5,602 nucleotides of DNA from Coleofasciculus sp. S288 (lineage in GTDB: Bacteria; Cyanobacteriota; Cyanobacteriia; Cyanobacteriales; Coleofasciculaceae), in assembly GCA_020216575.1 (NCBI GenBank), contig JAIUYC010000348.1, positions 1-5,602 on the forward strand. The letters are read 5' to 3'. The first letter of the stretch is position 1. Each line of letters begins with the position of its first letter. Positions 1 to 5,078 of this stretch are shown here, piece after piece. The notes beneath the pieces are model-generated. The model was not told the origin of the DNA. It saw only the letters and a program-made list of their open reading frames with translations, and did no database searches. The position numbers were made by a program, and so were the translations under genes.

Positions 1-20
1 AACAAAACTTCATTTTTCAA

Positions 21-38
21 GGCAGACTAAAGTCTGCC
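21..38. repeat. Perfect inverted repeat (hairpin 1 of a tandem pair)
   Basis: GGCAGACTAAAGTCTGCC is a perfect palindrome (7-bp stem, 4-nt loop). Its apex, GACTAAAGTC, is almost the same as that of the next hairpin (GACTGAAGTC), so the two look related. No T-run follows it, so it is not a terminator by itself. It resembles the dispersed palindromic repeats of cyanobacterial intergenic regions; copy number in this genome is unknown. Confidence 0.6.
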
Positions 39-49
39 AGCCCTTTCAT

Positions 50-75
50 CCCCGGACTGAAGTCACGGGGTTTTT
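50..75 (+). terminator. Hairpin plus T-run, possible intrinsic terminator for a gene left of the window
   Basis: CCCCG and CGGGG pair around GACTGAAGTCA (50-70), and TTTTT follows directly at 71-75. On the plus strand this has the form of a rho-independent terminator for a gene ending before the window. On the minus strand the same bases read CCCCGTGACTTCAGTCCGGGGATGA, which resembles the hairpin found at the 3' ends of IS200/IS605-type tnpB elements in cyanobacteria. Both readings are inference. Confidence 0.4.
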
Positions 76-166
76 AGGTATGCTTCTTATAACCGACAAA
101 GGTGTACTGGATCTCTTGGCGTGTACCATAGGGATGGATGAGATTTCCTTGCGGTGAATGAGATTG

Positions 167-171
167 AAAGG
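167..171 (+). promoter_or_regulatory. Ribosome binding site of rnz
   Basis: AAAGG lies 8 nt before the GTG at 180. It settles the start choice: the conserved tRNase Z N-terminus ([14 protein letters not shown]) begins exactly at this GTG. Confidence 0.7.
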
Positions 172-179
172 TAGAATCC

Positions 180-1142
180 GTGCAAATTACCTTTTTAGGA
201 ACAAGTTCTGGAGTGCCAACGCGATCGCGCAACGTTTCTAGCGTCGCGCTGCGCCTACCCCAGCATGCAGAAGTCTGGCTGTTTGACTGCGGTGAAGGCA
301 CTCAGCATCAATTGCAGCGCAGTGAACTCAAAACCAGCCAAATCAGCCGCATTTTTATCACCCACATGCACGGCGACCATATTTATGGCTTGATGGGGCT
401 TTTGGCAAGCTGTGGTTTGGCTGGCAATACTGAGCGGCTTGATATTTACGGTCCAACAGGCTTAGAAGAATACCTGCACGCAGGTCGCAAATACTCTTAT
501 ACCCAGTTTTCCTACCCCGTTCGGGTTCACGTCGTACAGCCTGGGGTAATTTACGAAGATGATGAATTTACCGTCACCTGCCGCCCTCTAAAGCATCGCG
601 TTCCGGCTTTCGGCTATCGAGTGGCGGAAAAAGACCGAGCGGGGCGCTTTGACGTGGAAAAAGCAACAGCCCTTGGCATTCCCTCCGGTCCTATCTACGG
701 ACGCCTCAAGCGTGGCGAAACGGTAACACTGCCTGATGGTCGTCAAATTCAGGGTTCTCAGTTGTGCGCCCCTCCAGAAGTGGGTCGCAAATTCGTTTAT
801 TGCACCGATACGGTCTACACTGACAATGCTGTGGAACTGGCACGCGATGCGGATGTGCTAGTTCACGAAGCTACCTTTTCCCATCAAGACGCCCAACTAG
901 CTTTTGAACGCTTGCATTCCACTTCAACAATGGCAGCGCAGGTTGCCTTAAGTGCAGGAGTCAAACAACTGATTATGACTCATTTTAGTCCCCGCTACGC
1001 ACCAGGCAATCCAGTTCGGTTGGATGACTTGCTTAAGGAAGCGCAGGCAATTTTTCCGAATACGGTATTAGCCTATGATTTCTTGACTTACGACGTTCCC
1101 CGGCGTTTGCCTAAAGAACTCGCAAAGACGGCTAGTGGTTAG
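180..1142 (+). CDS. rnz: Ribonuclease Z (tRNase Z), tRNA 3'-end processing endonuclease
   Basis: This cytosolic zinc-dependent endonuclease cuts the 3' trailer from tRNA precursors so that CCA can be added. The 320-residue protein has the normal length of the short bacterial form and is a metallo-beta-lactamase fold enzyme. Visible features are the N-terminal [10 protein letters not shown] strand and loop, FDCGEGTQ (35-42), and the HxHxDH metal motif THMHGDH (H62, H64, D66, H67). The further ligands H139 ([11 protein letters not shown]), D210 (YCTD) and H268 (THFS) are present, as is the conserved H246. Residues about 150-190, with [15 protein letters not shown], form the flexible arm that grips tRNA in this family. 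The start is GTG with AAAGG 8 nt upstream. It is the only plus-strand gene and converges on mdh. Its TAG stop falls inside a heptameric repeat, so the last few residues (after about 315) are probably non-conserved. All catalytic residues are intact. Confidence 0.97.
   Translation: MQITFLGTSSGVPTRSRNVSSVALRLPQHAEVWLFDCGEGTQHQLQRSELKTSQISRIFITHMHGDHIYGLMGLLASCGLAGNTERLDIYGPTGLEEYLHAGRKYSYTQFSYPVRVHVVQPGVIYEDDEFTVTCRPLKHRVPAFGYRVAEKDRAGRFDVEKATALGIPSGPIYGRLKRGETVTLPDGRQIQGSQLCAPPEVGRKFVYCTDTVYTDNAVELARDADVLVHEATFSHQDAQLAFERLHSTSTMAAQVALSAGVKQLIMTHFSPRYAPGNPVRLDDLLKEAQAIFPNTVLAYDFLTYDVPRRLPKELAKTASG
221..228. repeat. HIP1 octamer (GCGATCGC), inside rnz
   Basis: This is a perfect copy of the cyanobacterial HIP1 palindrome, within codons for the N-terminal part of RNase Z. 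Confidence 0.9.
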
Positions 1143-1160
1143 TGGTTAGGTGTTAGGTGA
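1133..1160. repeat. Heptameric tandem repeat over the rnz stop codon
   Basis: Four consecutive 7-mers are visible: TAGTGGT, TAGTGGT, TAGGTGT and TAGGTGA. The first encodes the end of RNase Z and the second supplies its TAG stop. Period-7 tandem repeats of this type are known in cyanobacteria as short tandemly repeated repetitive (STRR) sequences. Expansion or contraction here would change the protein's C-terminus. Confidence 0.7.
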
Positions 1161-1183
1161 TTTCCAAATAAAAAAATGTCCTG

Positions 1184-1252
1184 GTAGGGGCGGGTGCGAG
1201 CGAATAAATTAGAGGCACAAGCCCTTAACTTCACTACAAAACCCGCCCTTAC
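1184..1252. repeat. 69-bp palindromic intergenic repeat between convergent genes
   Basis: The left arm GTAGGGGCGGGT (1184-1195) and right arm ACCCGCCCTTAC (1241-1252) are inverted with one mismatch in 12, around a 45-nt loop. Ends of the form GTAGGGGCGGGT...ACCCGCCC(C/T)TAC are a familiar dispersed repeat in filamentous cyanobacterial genomes, like a small MITE or REP element. It lies between the ends of rnz and mdh, so it may also help stop transcription from both sides (inference). No coding capacity is seen. Confidence 0.6.
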
Positions 1253-1286
1253 CCAATGTAGGTATTGGGATAATTTATTTTTTCGG
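1252..1286 (+). terminator. Possible intrinsic terminator of rnz
   Basis: CCCAAT (1252-1257) and ATTGGG (1264-1269) form a 6-bp stem with a 6-nt loop, followed by the T-rich stretch ATAATTTATTTTTT. The stem is short and the T-run starts a few bases late, so this is a weak call. No equivalent T-run follows on the minus strand for mdh. Confidence 0.35.
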
Positions 1287-1298
1287 GGGAGCAAGATA

Positions 1299-2273
1299 TC
1301 AAACACTAGCAAGCATCTCTGAAGCCCGGTGAATATTTTTACGAACGGATTCAGCAGAGGTATGGAGTGCGGTACGCTCGGCATCGGTGAGGTTGAGTTC
1401 TAACACTTTTTCGACGCCGCGACACCCTAACCGTGCCGGAACCCCGATGAAAATGTCATTTAAACCATATTCGCCTTGAAGGTAAGCTGCTGCTGTTACC
1501 TGCCGGGACTGGTTTTGTAGAATGGCTTCTACCATCAAGCAGGTGGAAGAGGCGGGTGCATAATAAGCGCCACCCGTCCGCATCAACTCCACAATTTCTG
1601 CTCCCCCGTTACGAGTTCGCTCGACTAGGCGCTCGACGGTTGATGTGTCCATCAGTTCTGTAATTGGCACACCACCAACGGTGGAGTAGCGGGGTAAAGG
1701 TACCATTAAATCGCCATGACCCCCCAGCACGACGGCATTCACATCGGCAAAAGAAATGCCTAACTCCATAGCGATGAAGGTTTGGAAGCGGGCAGAGTCG
1801 AGAACGCCTGCCATGCCCATCACGCGGTGAGAGGGGAGTTTAGTCGCCTGCCAAACTAGGTAAGTCAGGACATCCAGGGGATTTGTGACGATGATAAACA
1901 GGGCTTCGGGAGAGTGAGCGATCGCTTTTTCGGCAGCCTCCACAGCAATCTTGGCATTGATCTTGAGCAAATCGTCTCGAGTCATGCCTGGTTTGCGAGG
2001 GAGTCCGGCAGTAATCACCACGATATCCGAGCCTACGGTATCAGCGTAGTCGTTCGTGCCAATAATCTGACGGTCATGGCCTTCGATTCCTCGTGCTTCC
2101 ATCAAATCTAAGGCAATGCCTTGAGGCATTCCTTCCACAACATCGAGTAACACGACATCGGCGAGATTTTTCTCTATCACCCGTTGGGCTAGGGTGCTGC
2201 CTACTTTCCCGCCGCCAATAACGGTTACGCGAGGAGTTTGGCAAGAAATGGGGGAATTAGGGGAGGAGATCAT
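1299..2273 (-). CDS. mdh: NAD-dependent malate dehydrogenase (LDH-like type)
   Basis: This cytosolic enzyme interconverts malate and oxaloacetate with NAD(H), feeding the cyanobacterial TCA branch and redox balance. The 324-residue protein fits the bacterial LDH/MDH superfamily. The N-terminal Rossmann motif VIGGGKVGST (18-27) and D44 at the end of the second strand favour NAD over NADP. Substrate residues are R93 in the mobile loop (LPRKPGMTR; Arg here, where lactate dehydrogenases have Gln, indicates malate), R99, N131 (VTNPLD), R162 (DSARF) and the catalytic H186 (GGHGD). The ATG start leaves a 14-residue non-conserved leader before PRVTVIG. No Shine-Dalgarno is visible; a HIP1 octamer lies 2 nt upstream of the ATG. 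It follows ndhO by 31 nt on the same strand and is probably co-transcribed with it. The gene ends in TGA and converges on rnz. Confidence 0.96.
   Translation of the reverse strand: MISSPNSPISCQTPRVTVIGGGKVGSTLAQRVIEKNLADVVLLDVVEGMPQGIALDLMEARGIEGHDRQIIGTNDYADTVGSDIVVITAGLPRKPGMTRDDLLKINAKIAVEAAEKAIAHSPEALFIIVTNPLDVLTYLVWQATKLPSHRVMGMAGVLDSARFQTFIAMELGISFADVNAVVLGGHGDLMVPLPRYSTVGGVPITELMDTSTVERLVERTRNGGAEIVELMRTGGAYYAPASSTCLMVEAILQNQSRQVTAAAYLQGEYGLNDIFIGVPARLGCRGVEKVLELNLTDAERTALHTSAESVRKNIHRASEMLASV
1918..1925. repeat. HIP1 octamer, inside mdh
   Basis: A perfect GCGATCGC lies within the mdh coding sequence, in the codons around AIAHS (residues 117-121). Confidence 0.9.
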
Positions 2274-2275
2274 AA

Positions 2276-2283
2276 GCGATCGC
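2276..2283. repeat. HIP1 octamer, just upstream of the mdh start codon
   Basis: A perfect GCGATCGC lies 2 nt before the mdh ATG, where a Shine-Dalgarno would otherwise be expected. Confidence 0.9.
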
Positions 2284-2304
2284 TACCAATTCAACTGATT
2301 TGTT

Positions 2305-2547
2305 TTAACCTTCAGAAGCAGCGGCACTACCCACTGGTTCTAGCTGATCGACACGCAACCAGATATTGGGCGTCGGCACTTGACCAAACTTCACCAGCGC
2401 GTAGTCGTCCTTCATATCTACAACTTCCCCCTTCGTTTCAAAGATATAGGGGGGAAAGCGCGGATCGCTGGCTTGAGCTTCCAGGCTATTTTCGAGCTTT
2501 TCACGGACAGCGCGAACCAAAGACCCTTTTTTCACTTTATCTGCCAT
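2305..2547 (-). CDS. ndhO: NAD(P)H-quinone oxidoreductase subunit O (NDH-1)
   Basis: NdhO is a small peripheral subunit found only in the NDH-1 complex of oxygenic phototrophs. It sits on the cytoplasmic side of the thylakoid complex and takes part in, or modulates, cyclic electron flow and respiration. The 80-residue protein carries the family signature almost end to end: [19 protein letters not shown] (6-24), the [18 protein letters not shown] segment (27-44), DYALVKFG (48-55), then [14 protein letters not shown] (58-71). The last nine residues (Gly/Ala/Ser-rich) extend past the conserved part. No signal peptide or membrane segment is seen, as expected for a peripheral subunit. The ribosome site is weak (AGAGCAAG before the ATG). 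The leader carries overlapping inverted repeats. The gene is followed by mdh after 31 nt and preceded by mutM after a 168-nt gap, so it probably has its own promoter. Confidence 0.95.
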   Translation of the reverse strand: MADKVKKGSLVRAVREKLENSLEAQASDPRFPPYIFETKGEVVDMKDDYALVKFGQVPTPNIWLRVDQLEPVGSAAASEG

Positions 2548-2560
2548 AATTCTTGCTCTG

Positions 2561-2590
2561 GTGTAGAGCCTCTAAACTGCTTTGTTTAGA
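2561..2590 (-). promoter_or_regulatory. Overlapping inverted repeats in the ndhO leader
   Basis: TCTAAAC (2571-2577) and GTTTAGA (2584-2590) form a perfect 7-bp stem with a 6-nt loop. The same TCTAAAC is also the right half of a near-palindrome at 2561-2577 (GTGTAGAGCCTCTAAAC; TAGAG-C-CTCTA core). The two pairings cannot form together. The site ends 14 nt before the ndhO ATG, which suits an operator or a leader RNA switch. CATAAT (minus strand, 2596-2591), a -10-like hexamer, lies next to it without a convincing -35. Function is inference. Confidence 0.35.
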
Positions 2591-2596
2591 ATTATG

Positions 2597-2641
2597 AACT
2601 ATCCTGCCTCGTAGGAGGACGGGGTTTCTCGCATCCCCGTC
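2597..2641. repeat. GC-rich hairpin region between mutM and ndhO
   Basis: GACGGGG (2618-2624) and CCCCGTC (2635-2641) form a perfect 7-bp stem with a 10-nt loop. Next to it, CCTC-GTAG-GAGG (2607-2618) can form a small hairpin that shares one base with the first. On the minus strand it reads AGAAACCCCGTCCTCCTACG and continues GAGGCAGGATAG, which looks like a decayed version of a hairpin opening AAACCCCGT, as at the left end of the window. No T-run follows, so it is not a standard terminator for mutM. Confidence 0.4.
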
Positions 2642-2715
2642 ACATTCAGTAGTGTAGGACATTAGAAGAAAGCAACGGAGTGTTAAAGCTGACAGTTGGG
2701 CAACCCGGAAACGTA

Positions 2716-3654
2716 TCAAATTTGACAGTTGGGGCAGAAATGAGAGGAGCGTCCTGCTAGTTTGAGACGCCTAATCTCAGTCCCACAGACGCGACAAGGT
2801 GTTCCAGTGCGACCGTAGACCCAGGCAACACCACTGTAATTGCCATTAACCCCCATTACACTCAGAAAGTTACTAAAGGTCGTACCACCCGCCTCAATGC
2901 TGGCTTGCAACACTTGGATGAGGTTGGTGCGGATACGCTCAATTTGTTCTCTATTCAATGCGGCACAAAGCGTTTCAGGTCGAATGCCGCTCAAGAATAG
3001 CGCTTCATCAGCATAGATGTTCCCCACACCTGCTACGAGAGACTGATCCAGCAGTGCCGTTTTAATCGCACGCTGTCGCTTGTATAGCTTCTCAATCACA
3101 TATTCAACTGAGAAGTCAGCTGAAAAGGGGTCGGGCCCGAGTTTCTTGAGTCCGGTGATGATGTTTTCGGGTGTCTCAGAAGGGGGAACCCACCACATTT
3201 GCCCAAACGTTCGCTGGTCAACAAAGCGCAACTCGCGGCTGTTTGGGAAGAACAATCGCACTCGCGTGTGTTTTTGTAAGGGCTGTTCGCGATCGAGCCA
3301 CAGCAACTGACCGGTCATTCTCAGATGGACACCCAGCAAACCCGCGTCAGGGGATTTTGGATTGTTTTTCCCTACATGAAGGGGACTTGGATCTTTCCTT
3401 CTGAGTTCTGAGTTCTGACTTGTGAAGTCTTCTTGGCTACTCGTGTCTGATTTTGCCAGTTGTGCAAGTAAGTATTTGCCCCGTCGATGCCAAGCGGCGA
3501 TGGTGACATTCTTCAGCCCCGCTAAAAACTCGCCCACAGAAAAAGGGTAGGCAATGGTGCGAGAAAGCAACACATCCCCACCCCAAATCTCCTGATTTAG
3601 GGTCACTTGATTTAGACCCCGGCAGACTGTTTCAACTTCAGGCAGTTCGGGCAC
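2716..3654 (-). CDS. mutM: Formamidopyrimidine-DNA glycosylase (8-oxoguanine glycosylase/AP lyase)
   Basis: The enzyme removes 8-oxoguanine and formamidopyrimidines from DNA and nicks the abasic site, starting base-excision repair. The N-terminus MPELPEVETV provides catalytic Pro2 and Glu3 once Met is removed. K60 (RRGKYLL) is the conserved catalytic/phosphate-contacting lysine. M113 (HLRMTG), R148 and F150 (DQRTFG) are the residues that fill the gap left by the flipped base. The helix-two-turn-helix spans about 202-226 (LDQSLVAGVGNIYADEALF). The C-terminal zinc finger is C287/C290/C307/C310, with finger-tip R302. At 312 residues it is longer than the E. coli enzyme (269), mainly because of about 36 extra residues between K60 and M113. 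The start is GTG, fixed by the need for Pro at position 2. It begins 3 nt after the psaE stop with no good Shine-Dalgarno, so translational coupling to psaE is likely. Confidence 0.96.
   Translation of the reverse strand: MPELPEVETVCRGLNQVTLNQEIWGGDVLLSRTIAYPFSVGEFLAGLKNVTIAAWHRRGKYLLAQLAKSDTSSQEDFTSQNSELRRKDPSPLHVGKNNPKSPDAGLLGVHLRMTGQLLWLDREQPLQKHTRVRLFFPNSRELRFVDQRTFGQMWWVPPSETPENIITGLKKLGPDPFSADFSVEYVIEKLYKRQRAIKTALLDQSLVAGVGNIYADEALFLSGIRPETLCAALNREQIERIRTNLIQVLQASIEAGGTTFSNFLSVMGVNGNYSGVAWVYGRTGTPCRVCGTEIRRLKLAGRSSHFCPNCQI
3342..3450 (-). repeat. In-frame repeat-derived insertion in mutM
   Basis: This stretch encodes MutM residues about 69-104, absent from the E. coli protein and lying between conserved RRGKYLL and LGVHLRMTG. 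On the plus strand it holds the 7-mers CTGAGTT, CTGAGTT and CTGACTT (3401-3421), which encode SQNSELR on the minus strand. An ATCCAAAATCC piece (minus strand, about 3353-3363) has the same form as another 7-nt repeat, ATCCAAA. Both are typical of non-coding cyanobacterial tandem repeats. The reading frame stays open through the insertion. Confidence 0.6.
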
Positions 3655-3657
3655 GAC

Positions 3658-4026
3658 TTAACGCGCGTCCGTTCCCTGATTCGGGTCGCCTGCTACCAGT
3701 CTGTCACCACCTGGTTCCTCTGCTTTCGTACCCGTTGTATTGGACTTTTGAGTGCCTTGGCCTGTCTTGCGGACTCTCTCATCGATAGCCGTGCCGCCAC
3801 CAGAAGTGGCTTTTGCTTTTGCCTTGGCCGTCGGTGCTGCCACCTCTAAGAGTTCGCTCTCAGCGAAGTTATTGGTATTGACACCTGCGTAGTTGACGTT
3901 ATTAAAGCGAACAATGACTGGGTATCTAATGCCGCTCTTGTCTACACTTGCGACAGTGCCGACATCTTGAAACCAGAAAGATTCTTTTCTGAGAACTCGA
4001 ACTTTAGAACCACGTTGAATAGGCAT
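3658..4026 (-). CDS. psaE: Photosystem I reaction centre subunit IV (PsaE) with long C-terminal tail
   Basis: PsaE is a small extrinsic subunit on the cytoplasmic face of photosystem I. It helps dock ferredoxin and supports cyclic electron flow. Residues 1-62 are the full SH3-like barrel: [40 protein letters not shown] and [18 protein letters not shown] are all family hallmarks. The usual cyanobacterial protein stops at roughly 70-76 residues, after a short Ala/Lys tail. Here that tail ([12 protein letters not shown], 63-74) runs on for about 48 more residues rich in Gly, Thr, Lys and Asp, ending [12 protein letters not shown], probably disordered and of unknown function. The ATG is supported by AAGGA 10 nt upstream. 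mutM begins 3 nt after the TAA stop; the DUF6391 gene ends 90 nt upstream on the same strand. Confidence 0.96.
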   Translation of the reverse strand: MPIQRGSKVRVLRKESFWFQDVGTVASVDKSGIRYPVIVRFNNVNYAGVNTNNFAESELLEVAAPTAKAKAKATSGGGTAIDERVRKTGQGTQKSNTTGTKAEEPGGDRLVAGDPNQGTDAR

Positions 4027-4036
4027 AAGTTATTAT

Positions 4037-4041
4037 TCCTT
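4037..4041 (-). promoter_or_regulatory. Ribosome binding site of psaE
   Basis: On the minus strand AAGGA lies 10 nt before the psaE ATG, the best Shine-Dalgarno among the minus-strand genes. This fits a highly expressed photosystem gene. Confidence 0.6.
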
Positions 4042-4116
4042 GCGTTCTAGTTTTAAAGCGTACTACTCCAAAGGCACTGTCAGATGAACCAAGTGTTTAA
4101 GTTTTGTTAATGCTTT

Positions 4117-4767
4117 TCAGCGTGATTCGTCTTTCCACCGCACTCGGACGAAATGAGACGGACGTCCCCAGAGGTCAGAGGTTGCTGTGATGTCTTCTAT
4201 TGCCAGGTTAAATGGAATGGCAGTCGTCAGGTAGCGCTGAGCGAGGCTTCCGACATCTGGTGCTAACTGAGTCGCTGTTGTTGCGGCTATGACAAGACCG
4301 AGAATTTGCTCGATGGGACTGCGTGGCAGGAGGAGATGCGCTCCTAACGCCAGTCCCGCCGTTAAAACCATACTTACTGAGAGATTCGTTCCACAACGAG
4401 GATGCACGGCTAAGTCCCACTCTCCTAAGGTGAGGCGCTGCAAGGCGATTGGGGCTGCTCGTCTCAAGTCAGATAAGTTTATCTGACCGTAGAGATAAAA
4501 CCCTTGGTCGGTGGATAATCCTCCTAAGGTGTTATTGTCTAAGTGAGAGGTGGTTGCCGAATATCCTGCACCGCCGAAACTATTACGCTCACTGAGAACC
4601 CATACAGTTGCATGTTCTAGAGCATGAACTTGACGCAGCATCAGAATTTCTTTTAATCCTGGGACAAAATTCAGCTGTTTGAGTAACTCACCATCCTGTG
4701 TTGGGTGCGGCGTGGCAAAATCAACGTCCCAGAAGTTGCCTATGTGAGCAGAAGCAGTATTAGTCAT
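4117..4767 (-). CDS. DUF6391 family membrane protein, function unknown
   Basis: I recognise this as the cyanobacterial DUF6391 family; no function is established to my knowledge. The 216-residue protein has a soluble N-terminal part with MLRQVHALEHATVWVLSE (43-60), containing an HxxEH motif (H48, E51, H52). A Gly/Asn-rich stretch, SFGGAGYSATTSHLDNNTLG, follows, then LGGLSTDQGFYLYGQ (81-95), EWDLAVHPRCGTNLS (116-130), and two hydrophobic segments at about 129-148 and 151-169 that are likely transmembrane or a hairpin. The C-terminal part (YLTTAIPFNLAIEDI to HFVRVRW) is conserved and polar. HxxEH and HPRCGT together recall the DUF1385/YqhQ membrane-protein family, suggesting a metal or catalytic site (inference). 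No signal peptide is evident. The ATG has no strong Shine-Dalgarno. The gene lies 90 nt upstream of psaE on the same strand, so partial co-transcription is possible. Confidence 0.85.
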   Translation of the reverse strand: MTNTASAHIGNFWDVDFATPHPTQDGELLKQLNFVPGLKEILMLRQVHALEHATVWVLSERNSFGGAGYSATTSHLDNNTLGGLSTDQGFYLYGQINLSDLRRAAPIALQRLTLGEWDLAVHPRCGTNLSVSMVLTAGLALGAHLLLPRSPIEQILGLVIAATTATQLAPDVGSLAQRYLTTAIPFNLAIEDITATSDLWGRPSHFVRVRWKDESR

Positions 4768-4789
4768 GGCAGCACCACTCTAAAAGCAG

Positions 4790-4818
4790 ATTTTAACAGG
4801 AGATTTTCTCAACTGTAA
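4790..4818 (-). promoter_or_regulatory. Possible promoter of the DUF6391 gene
   Basis: On the minus strand TGTTAAAAT reads as an extended -10 (TGn plus TAAAAT, 5 of 6 to TATAAT). TTACAG lies 17 nt upstream as a poor -35. Transcription would begin roughly 15-20 nt before the ATG at 4767. Only the -10 is convincing. Confidence 0.3.
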
Positions 4819-4933
4819 CGCTCTCACGAGCTTTGTATTGTAAAACTTGATGAATGTTCAGCTGAGAAGTTTGACGGTAGGTTAACGACTGAGGCTTTTT
4901 CTTTAAGCAGCTGTATTATCAATTCTTGGATTG

Positions 4934-4941
4934 GCGATCGC
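4934..4941. repeat. HIP1 octamer, intergenic
   Basis: A perfect GCGATCGC lies in the gap between the DUF6391 and DUF4864 genes. Confidence 0.9.
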
Positions 4942-5002
4942 AATTGTATCTGGCTAGCTGCTCAATATAGCTCAAATCGGGGAAAAGTAACGGTTGTGGA
5001 GA

Positions 5003-5010
5003 GCGATCGC
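5003..5010. repeat. HIP1 octamer, intergenic
   Basis: This is a second perfect GCGATCGC in the same gap, 69 bp from the previous one. Confidence 0.9.
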
Positions 5011-5078
5011 CTTTTCTACCTCGGTGACAACGTCTATCGCGTCATAATAGTTAAAATTAGCTCAAAAGCTTTCTCCTT

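Noticed and set aside
74..301. Minus-strand 75-codon frame overlapping the rnz start
   Set aside because: Its N-terminal half is the antisense of conserved rnz codons, and it has no recognisable domain. Only its tail is mentioned, as part of the possible element relic.
1139..1384. Minus-strand 81-codon frame over the rnz/mdh gap
   Set aside because: It runs through the palindromic repeat and out of frame through the 3' end of mdh. Its composition is that of a shadow frame.
2238..2589. Plus-strand frames opposite ndhO
   Set aside because: These are antisense shadows of a confidently identified gene.
2537..2719. Minus-strand 60-codon frame between mutM and ndhO
   Set aside because: It overlaps both neighbours by a few bases, runs through the hairpin region, has no ribosome site, and matches nothing I recognise.
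3655..3657. A separate promoter or ribosome site for mutM
   Set aside because: The gap to psaE is only 3 nt, and no AGGAGG-like sequence lies at a suitable distance inside the end of psaE.
4091..4116. Possible RpaB (HLR1) light-response site upstream of psaE (TTAACAAAAC-TTAAACA on the minus strand)
   Set aside because: PSI genes are known RpaB targets and a rough 10-nt period is visible, but both half-sites depart from the TTACA core, so the match is too weak to report.
5058..5070. Terminator for the DUF4864 gene
   Set aside because: The AGCT-CAAA-AGCT stem is only 4 bp and the following AATTTTAA is not a proper T-run.
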